A DNA stretch of 64,000 bases from NCBI RefSeq assembly GCF_000378425.1, contig NZ_KB899821.1, positions 36,572 to 100,571 of the forward strand, written 5' to 3'. Shown here one piece after another: positions 58,835 through 64,000 of this stretch (the stretch's first letter is position 1; every line of letters starts with the position of its first letter). A program made the position numbers and the translations under genes. This stretch comes from Cohnella laeviribosi DSM 21336 (GTDB lineage Bacteria > Bacillota > Bacilli > Paenibacillales > Paenibacillaceae). The notes beneath the pieces were generated by a model that was not told where the DNA came from, made no database searches, and worked only from the letters and a program-made list of their open reading frames with translations.

Positions 58835-60010
58835 ATGATTCAACGTTTATGCTCGTTGCTGACCGCGTTTGCGCTTATGTGGAACCCGGCCGAAGCGGCC
58901 GGCAAAACGCCTTCGCCCGCGCCTTCCGCCCCGGAGCGCCCGGCTGCGCCGGCGGTGCGGCTGACGCAGCTCCAGTTCGCCGATTCCGCGCACGGTTGGG
59001 TTGCCGGCTCCATCGGGGACGACCCGACCACTCAAATATGGCGTACGTCCGACGGCGGCAAGCGGTGGGCTTCCGCGCCGATCGAATCCGGCTTGCAGGA
59101 AGCGGTATTTTCCTTTGCGGACGGCAAGCACGGCTGGGCGATCGGATCGAGCGAATGCAATATGGCCGCAGGGACGGCCTTGTGCGGAAGAACGACGATC
59201 TTGCATACAAGCGACGGCGGGAAAACGTGGAAGAGCCAGTGGTCGATTGCGGACCGGAGAGCCGGGGCCAACAACGAAATCCAGGCGATCGACGAAAACA
59301 CGGCTTTCGTCCGCGTCCGGTCCGCGATCGGCAAGACGACGGACGGCGGACAAACCTGGCTGGACGCCTCCGTTTCGGATTCCGGGGAGGCGGCGCCTTA
59401 CCGCATTTCGTTCGTCGACGCCTTGACGGGCTACGCCGCGGGCCGGCTCGGCACCGAGTGCCCCGATCCGGGACTTGTGCCTTCCGATGCGAATGCGGAC
59501 TGCCGGGCCGCCGTATGGAAAACGAAAGACGGCGGCCGCCACTGGGTCAAGCTTGCCAACGCGCCGCGCCTCAGCGGCGACTGGTCGCCTGCGGCCATCC
59601 GGTTTCCGGATCGGAAGCACGGCTTCGTTCTGTTTGTGAATCCCGATACGCACGGCTCCCTGCTGTATGCGACGGACAACGGCGGCGGCAAGTGGAAGCT
59701 GCGCAACGACAAGATTCCGGGCATCCGCCCCTATCCGGTGAAGCTGGAATTCGTCAATCCGCGCGTCGGTTACGTTCCGTTGAGCGTCGGCGCGGGTCCC
59801 GTCGAAGGCGGCTTGTTGAAGACGGTCAACGGCGGAACCCACTTTGCGAAACTGCAGGACCCGCGCCTTGTCAGCGTTCAGGACGCCGATTTCCATGACC
59901 CGCGGACCGGATGGATCATCGCCCTTAATCCCGAGCGCCCCGAATCCGCCTTGCTCCTCGGCACGAAGGACGGGGGCGGCAGTTGGACCGACTTCACGCC
60001 CGGGACGTAA
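58835..60010 (+). CDS. Secreted Ycf48/BNR-type beta-propeller protein
   Basis: This 391-residue protein has a signal peptide (to about MWNPAEAAG) and then six to seven propeller blades, each with a DGG-type turn (TSDGGKRW, TSDGGKTW, TTDGGQTW, TKDGGRHW, TDNGGGKW, TKDGGGSW). Such folds are like Ycf48/HCF136 and sortilin/BNR proteins and bind ligands or assembly partners. AAGGGGG precedes the ATG. It is divergent from the tad operon and convergent with a decayed GH4 gene. The partner is unknown. Confidence 0.8.
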   Translation: MIQRLCSLLTAFALMWNPAEAAGKTPSPAPSAPERPAAPAVRLTQLQFADSAHGWVAGSIGDDPTTQIWRTSDGGKRWASAPIESGLQEAVFSFADGKHGWAIGSSECNMAAGTALCGRTTILHTSDGGKTWKSQWSIADRRAGANNEIQAIDENTAFVRVRSAIGKTTDGGQTWLDASVSDSGEAAPYRISFVDALTGYAAGRLGTECPDPGLVPSDANADCRAAVWKTKDGGRHWVKLANAPRLSGDWSPAAIRFPDRKHGFVLFVNPDTHGSLLYATDNGGGKWKLRNDKIPGIRPYPVKLEFVNPRVGYVPLSVGAGPVEGGLLKTVNGGTHFAKLQDPRLVSVQDADFHDPRTGWIIALNPERPESALLLGTKDGGGSWTDFTPGT

Positions 60011-60145
60011 GCGGTCCTTGACCATTCTTGCCCCCAAGCATCGCGCTGCCGGGCGATCCGTGCGGGCGGCGCAAGCGGCCGGCTTTCCGGCGCCGCCAAA
60101 GGCAAGGCCCTGCGGCAGCGTCCCAAAGCTTCAACGCAAACCCAT

Positions 60146-61493
60146 TCAGGGCGCGGGCGCTTTCGCGCGGTCCTGGCCTTTGTCCGATGCGCCCGCGTTC
60201 CGGTTCGCCGCCTTGCGGTCGGCCCGCATTTCCTCGACGGTTTTGACCTGCTGTCTGGCCGCCCCCCGATAGCCTTCCCGCGTCGGCAGCAGCGGCCCTT
60301 CGGCCAGCCGCTTCTTCGCGGCCGCGATCGCTTCGCCGTATTGCGGCAGCCACGCCTCCTGAGCGACCAGCATCTCGTTGACCATTTGCCAAATTTCCTT
60401 CGGATTGCAGACCGCGCCGACAAGCGGGTCCATCATAAAGGCCTGACGCAGCAGCTTGTCGTCCCCCCGCACCGCCGCTTCGACCGCAAGGCGCTGCACC
60501 GAAATGCTCGCGTTGCAGACGGCGGCCGGACCGAGCGGCAAGTCTCCGACAAGCGGCATCGAAATGCCGTTGCGGTCGACATACCCCGGCGCTTCGATAA
60601 CGGCATCGTCCGGCAAGTTCGAGATGACGCCGTTGTTGACGACATTGGAGTGGCCGCGGTACACGCGTCCGGTCTCCAAAGCTTCAATCATGTAGGAGCC
60701 GTGCTCATGGCTCCGCTGCGAAGCCTCGTACTTGAGCGCGGGATCGTTCAGCCAATTCGGAAACTCCGTCTCGAACCAGTTGCGTCCTTCCGTGCAGACG
60801 CGCAGGTATCCGCCCGTTTCCCCGTTGATCCATCTGCCCGGATCGATCCAGTCGTGGATCTCGTCCGCTCGTTTGCGGTACCACGGAACGTATTCGCTGA
60901 GGTGCCCGTTTGACTCCGTGCTGTAATAGCCGAAGCGGCGAAGCATGTCGATGCGCACTTTTTCCGTCCGGCTAAAGTCCTTGTGCTTTTCGAACGCCTT
61001 GAGCGGCCCTTCCGTCAAATCTCGCCGTTGTGGCGGATTTGAATATACCATGTCTGATGGTTAATGCCCGCGCAGACGATGTCCACTTCTTCGGGCCTTA
61101 GGCCGTATACTTCCGCGATCTGCCGGTGTCCGTGCTGAACGTCGTGGCACAGCCCGACCATGCGCACGCCGCCGTACCGGTTGCACGCCCACGTCAGCAC
61201 CGCCATCGGATTCGCGTAGTTGAGCAGCAGCGCGTCCTTGGCCGCCGCCTCGCGGATATCCCGGCAAATGTTCAGCATCTCGGCGATGCCGCGCTGTCCG
61301 TACATGATTCCGCCCGCGCCCAGCGTATCCCCGACGCACTGGTCGACCCCGTATTTCAGCGGAATGTCAATGTCGGTCGCAAACGCCTCCAGGCCGCCTA
61401 CGCGAATCGTGCAAAATACGTACTTCGCATTCCGCAGCGCCTCCCTGCGGTCCGTCGACGCCTGAATGCGGATCGGCAATCTTGAACGCCATA
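60146..61493 (-). pseudogene. GH4 alpha-galactosidase/alpha-galacturonidase (MelA/LplD-like), decayed
   Basis: Three pieces of one GH4 gene lie in order. GGAGGTCGG plus ATG at 61493 begins M-A-F-K-I-A, the usual start of this family. The next codons in another frame read LPIRIQASTDRREAL, so about 70-80 codons with the NAD-binding motif are deleted. The frame then runs through NYANPMAVLTWACNRYGG, MVGLCHDVQHGH and CAGINHQTW to a stop at 61015. The remaining part (DLTEGPLKAFEKH, FGYYSTESNGHLSEYVP, to 60146) is in another frame, as by one lost base near 61025. The enzyme cannot be active. Intact versions need NAD and Mn. Confidence 0.85.
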
Positions 61494-61855
61494 AAATCCG
61501 ACCTCCATCGCTATACGTTTTGAAGGATAGCTCTGCTTCACATTGTAGCCGGACGGACGGGAAAGCGTTATCCATATTGTGACCGTTTGGTCGGATAGGT
61601 GTATAAAATGCTAACACGTTGTGAACACGAACCGATGTCAGGAAACGGGGCGATTTGTGTGCAGCGGGCGGTTTGTGCGGTGAGGGTGGACAAGCAATCC
61701 GGTTCGATAACCGGTTCGGCCGGGACGGTTTTCTGCCGCTTATGGGAATTACAATTTAGTCAACCCATTATCGTTCCATCTGCGATACAGTGAATAAAAT
61801 ATATTTGCGGCAAAATAGCGGCAATGTTATAATTTAAGAAAAGGGCGGTGATTTG
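61494..61855. other. Intergenic region between GH4 remnant and fic
   Basis: About 360 bp with the promoter of the fic gene at its right end and a small hairpin (CCGGTT-CGAT-AACCGG, near 61699-61714). I see no gene in it. AT content rises toward fic. Confidence 0.55.
61805..61833 (+). promoter_or_regulatory. Promoter of the fic gene
   Basis: TTGCGG (61805-61810) and a perfect TATAAT (61828-61833) are 17 bp apart, and the ATG is 23 bp after the -10 box. Confidence 0.65.
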
Positions 61856-62977
61856 ATGCTCAAACCCAAATATTCCATTACAAATCATATTGCTTGTAAA
61901 CTTATGGACATACAACGTGCTTGCACAGTTGTTGATCTGCTCCCATTACCCGCATCCATACTGGATTTATTAAAGAAAGAATCGATGGAAAAGACAGTTA
62001 TTCTTTCAACAAAGATCGAGGGGAATACACTCGATGAAGCGGAAAAGCGAAAGTATCTTTATAAAAACAGCAATCAAGATGAGGAACTGGAAGTTTACAA
62101 CTTAATGAAGGCATTGGAATATCTAGATGAAGCGGAAAGGCGACAGCTGCCTGTTACAGAAGAATTCATTAAAAAATTGCATGCCATCATTCGCATTTCG
62201 CATGGCCGCAGACCCCGCATTAGTGAATACAGAAAAGAGCAAAATCAGGTCGGCAGGCGAAACGCTCCTGGATTTTATCTGCCTCCGGAATGGCAGGATG
62301 TCCCTTCATTGATGGAAGATCTGGTGGCATGGGTGAACTCTCCCGAAAGCTATGCAATCCCCGTTCCAATCAAAGCAGGTATTTTTATGTGGCAATTTCT
62401 TACTATCCACCCATATATGGACGGGAATGGCCGCACTGCCCGAATGTTGGCAACGTATCTTCTTCGCCGTGGAGGATTTGGATTGAAGGGGTTGTTTGTG
62501 CTTGAAAATTTTTATGACAGGAATTTGGCAGAATATTATCGCAGACTCCAATTAGGGCTTCACCACAACTATTACTTCGGCCGGCATGATGCTGATTTAA
62601 CTCCGTGGCTGGAGTTTTTTATTGAAGGTTTGGCAGAAGTATTTCAGGAAGCTGCTGCGATTGTTCAGGAAAAATCAGCCCAGTTGATGAAAGTGGAACC
62701 GGAACTGATCCGTAAGCTGGATCCGCAGCAGAGGATGGTATTTGCCCAACTCACTTTTAAACAAGACAGCATGACCACCAGCGAATTGCGGGAACTGCTA
62801 CGCATGTCAGATCGATCCATCAGAGAGAAAGTGAACCGTTGGCGGGAAGAAGGCTTTATCGAACCTCGTGACCAAGAGGCCAAAAGAGTTCGGTCGATAA
62901 AACTGACAAGTGAGTATGAACAATTAGCCCAGGAGATTCGCAAAGCACCTGAACAGTATCCGCATTTTATTAAGTGA
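61856..62977 (+). CDS. Fic-family protein with C-terminal winged helix
   Basis: This 373-residue protein starts at the ATG at 61856, with AAGGGCGGTG 6-15 nt upstream. The Fic AMP-transfer motif is complete: HPYMDGNGRTAR with catalytic His185. An N-terminal inhibitory motif STKIEGN (Ser51 to Glu55) marks the self-inhibited class II. The C-terminal 80 residues are a winged helix (MTTSELRELLRMSDRSIREKVNRW). Fic proteins AMPylate target proteins such as gyrase or others. The base composition is clearly AT-richer than the flanking chromosome, and IS debris follows, so it was probably acquired horizontally. Confidence 0.88.
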   Translation: MLKPKYSITNHIACKLMDIQRACTVVDLLPLPASILDLLKKESMEKTVILSTKIEGNTLDEAEKRKYLYKNSNQDEELEVYNLMKALEYLDEAERRQLPVTEEFIKKLHAIIRISHGRRPRISEYRKEQNQVGRRNAPGFYLPPEWQDVPSLMEDLVAWVNSPESYAIPVPIKAGIFMWQFLTIHPYMDGNGRTARMLATYLLRRGGFGLKGLFVLENFYDRNLAEYYRRLQLGLHHNYYFGRHDADLTPWLEFFIEGLAEVFQEAAAIVQEKSAQLMKVEPELIRKLDPQQRMVFAQLTFKQDSMTTSELRELLRMSDRSIREKVNRWREEGFIEPRDQEAKRVRSIKLTSEYEQLAQEIRKAPEQYPHFIK

Positions 62978-63268
62978 TAACCGTTTGACCATACACTGCT
63001 TATGGATGCTGTTCCTAATAGCTTCCCCTGCTTTTTATAATACTTTCCATAAATAAATCTTCGCACTCTTTGGAGGTAATTGTTTTGCCATCAAATTCAT
63101 ACGTGAAATTCATAAGTAATCTTGAAACAGTTAATAGATTAGAACAAACTTATGAAACCCTAAGAAGTAATAGTGTTACTGTTAATGCATAATGTCCGGG
63201 GGTTGATGGCGTGAGTTGTCCTGCTATTGACGGTTAATCTGACCACTTCTGGAATACGAGAGGGAGAA
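62978..63268. other. AT-rich intergenic region between fic and mobile-element remnants
   Basis: This 291 bp contains a possible 35-codon gene fragment (63085-63192) and the probable left boundary of an ExeA-type element (from about 63193). Nothing else is evident. Confidence 0.5.
63085..63192 (+). pseudogene. Truncated small ORF, N-terminal fragment of unknown protein
   Basis: A TTG at 63085 with TGGAGG 8 nt before it opens a 35-codon frame (helix-rich, NSYVKFISNLETVNRLEQTY) that ends at the TAA at 63190, just where the sequence character changes at the mobile element. The start signals look real and the N-terminal pattern loosely recalls HEPN-type proteins. I read it as the 5' end of an interrupted gene, with low certainty. 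Confidence 0.35.
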
Positions 63269-63284
63269 TTATGATAATTCTCCC
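63262..63284. repeat. Palindrome overlapping the stop codon of the AAA ATPase remnant
   Basis: GGGAGAATTAT and its exact complement flank one base. The stop codon of the AAA gene (63269-63271) lies inside it. It could fold as an RNA hairpin at the transcript end; there is no T-run. Confidence 0.75.
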
Positions 63285-63772
63285 TGAATGACGCGTTTGA
63301 CCATGTGATCGTCAATGATCCGGTGTTTGTTTTGAGCTCCGTAGAGCAAACAATGAGTGCATACTTTGTTGATTAGCCTAGCTGCTCCACTAGAAAAACG
63401 ATAGATGTCATCAATGGCTCCGTCGGTGAAGATGTCCCGTTCCGCACCGGCATAAGTCATGTGTCTCTCGATGTAGGCTCCTGTTTGGGCACGGTCGTAA
63501 TGCGGAAGTTTGCATTGCAGATCGATGCGTTGACGAATTGCAGCATAAGCTTGTAGGTTAATGCGATCCCAAAGTTCGCTTTGTCCGACAAGGATGAGAG
63601 CCATTGGGCTTTGTGCATCCATCTTGAAATTCAGTAGAAAGCGAACTTCCTCCAGCATCTCACGATCCAATAAGTGAGCTTCATCCACGACCACGACAGA
63701 TTGCAGCCCATGAATTCCCCGCATGAGCTCGATCTCCCGATGCAGCTGACGCTTTGGACTTTCCACAGTTTG
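63269..63772 (-). pseudogene. ExeA-like AAA ATPase of a transposon, 5' part cut off
   Basis: The 165-plus residue frame has a Walker B (SVVVVDEAHLLD), MALILVGQSELWDRIN (sensor 1) and IYRFSSGAARLINKVC (sensor 2 region), typical of ExeA/TniB-like ATPases that accompany DDE transposases. The Walker A domain (about 100 residues) is missing: the frame runs into IS3-type DNA near 63773, so the gene was disrupted by an insertion. Confidence 0.75.
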
Positions 63773-64000
63773 CTTGACACGAAGTTAAGACCAATTCATT
63801 ATGAATGGATTTTTTCATATTCCACTGGGCTCATATAGCCTAGTGTTGAATGCATTCTTTTCGTATTATAAAACATTTCAATGTACTCAAAGATTGCATT
63901 TCGTGCTTCCTTTTCACTGGAAAACCTCCTTGTTTCCGGCATCAGTTCACGTTTTAACGTTTTGTAGAAGCTTTCTATTACGGCATTGTCGTACGGATCT
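63773..64000 (-). mobile_element. IS3-family insertion sequence, 3' end only
   Basis: From about 63773 (TGACACGAAGTTAAGACC, a plausible IS terminus starting with TGACA) to the window edge the sequence encodes the end of an IS3-type transposase on the minus strand. It interrupts the ExeA-type ATPase gene. The other end lies outside the window. Confidence 0.7.
63799..64000 (-). CDS. IS3-family transposase OrfB, C-terminal part
   Basis: The last 66 codons of a DDE integrase are visible in the minus frame ending at the TAA at 63799-63801. DNAVIESFYKTLKREL carries the third catalytic acidic residue (Glu), and MFYNTKRMHSTLGYMSPVEY is the conserved C-terminal signature of IS3-family OrfB. The N-terminal part is beyond the window. 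Confidence 0.9.
   Translation of the reverse strand, partial: DPYDNAVIESFYKTLKRELMPETRRFSSEKEARNAIFEYIEMFYNTKRMHSTLGYMSPVEYEKIHS

Larger units (their letters stand above)
63193..63775 (-). mobile_element. Remnant of an ExeA/AAA-ATPase-type transposable element
   Basis: It holds an AAA ATPase gene on the minus strand without its N-terminus and without a transposase partner in view. Its left limit is set at the change near 63193; its right limit is an IS3-type end at about 63775. The left end has no verified inverted repeat. Confidence 0.5.

Overview
The window looks like chromosomal DNA of a GC-rich, spore-former-type Firmicute of the Paenibacillaceae (Paenibacillus or Cohnella relatives). 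This is inferred from strong GGAGG ribosome binding sites, lipobox solute-binding proteins, membrane-spanning AraC regulators of the YtdP type, YesM/YesN two-component pairs, LplA/YtcQ-type sugar importers, and intergenic repeat families. No rRNA, tRNA or CRISPR array was seen.

Layout. 1-3.8 kb: a nitrate/sulfonate/taurine-type ABC importer (minus) divergent from a PucR-family regulator, followed by a 5'-truncated DUF2306 remnant. 4.2-17 kb: a plant polysaccharide locus with an FAD oxidoreductase, a GH105 unsaturated uronyl hydrolase, two permeases and two paralogous solute-binding lipoproteins, a secreted GH43-CBM13 enzyme, and a YtdP-like regulator. Candidate cre sites precede two of these genes. 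17-26.6 kb: a uronate/aldonate block with UxaE, a UxuB-type SDR, a LarA-superfamily protein, a gluconokinase-type FGGY kinase, the nickel-pincer cofactor genes larE-larB-larC, and a LacI regulator. Three copies of one palindrome (AACAACGTTGTT core) lie at the two target promoters and at the regulator gene. 26.7-30 kb: half an MFS transporter, pgi, and a beta-hydroxyacid dehydrogenase. 30.8-39.6 kb: a GanSPQA-like importer with a GH42 beta-galactosidase, divergent from a YesN/YesM pair. 39.6-48 kb: housekeeping genes (ppnP, tkt, purU, an nfo with a long tail, a DUF2621 gene, a lipoprotein, and a TIGR01777-type SDR carrying about 235 extra residues). 48-58.6 kb: a ten-gene Tad/Flp pilus operon ending in prepilin peptidase and FHA genes, preceded by a clear promoter and a terminator-like leader. 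58.8-64 kb: a secreted Ycf48-like propeller, a decayed GH4 glycosidase, an AT-richer Fic gene, and nested insertion-sequence debris at the window edge.

How the genes work together. The secreted and cytoplasmic glycosidases (GH43, GH105, GH42) with their importers suggest use of pectin and type II arabinogalactan. The uronate block suggests a route tagaturonate to fructuronate (UxaE), to mannonate (SDR), to gluconate (nickel-pincer C2 epimerase), to 6-phosphogluconate (kinase). It makes its own nickel cofactor and bypasses mannonate dehydratase and the KDG branch. Transketolase and Pgi nearby are general sugar-phosphate enzymes. The parts of this route are families I recognise; the assembled route is inference.
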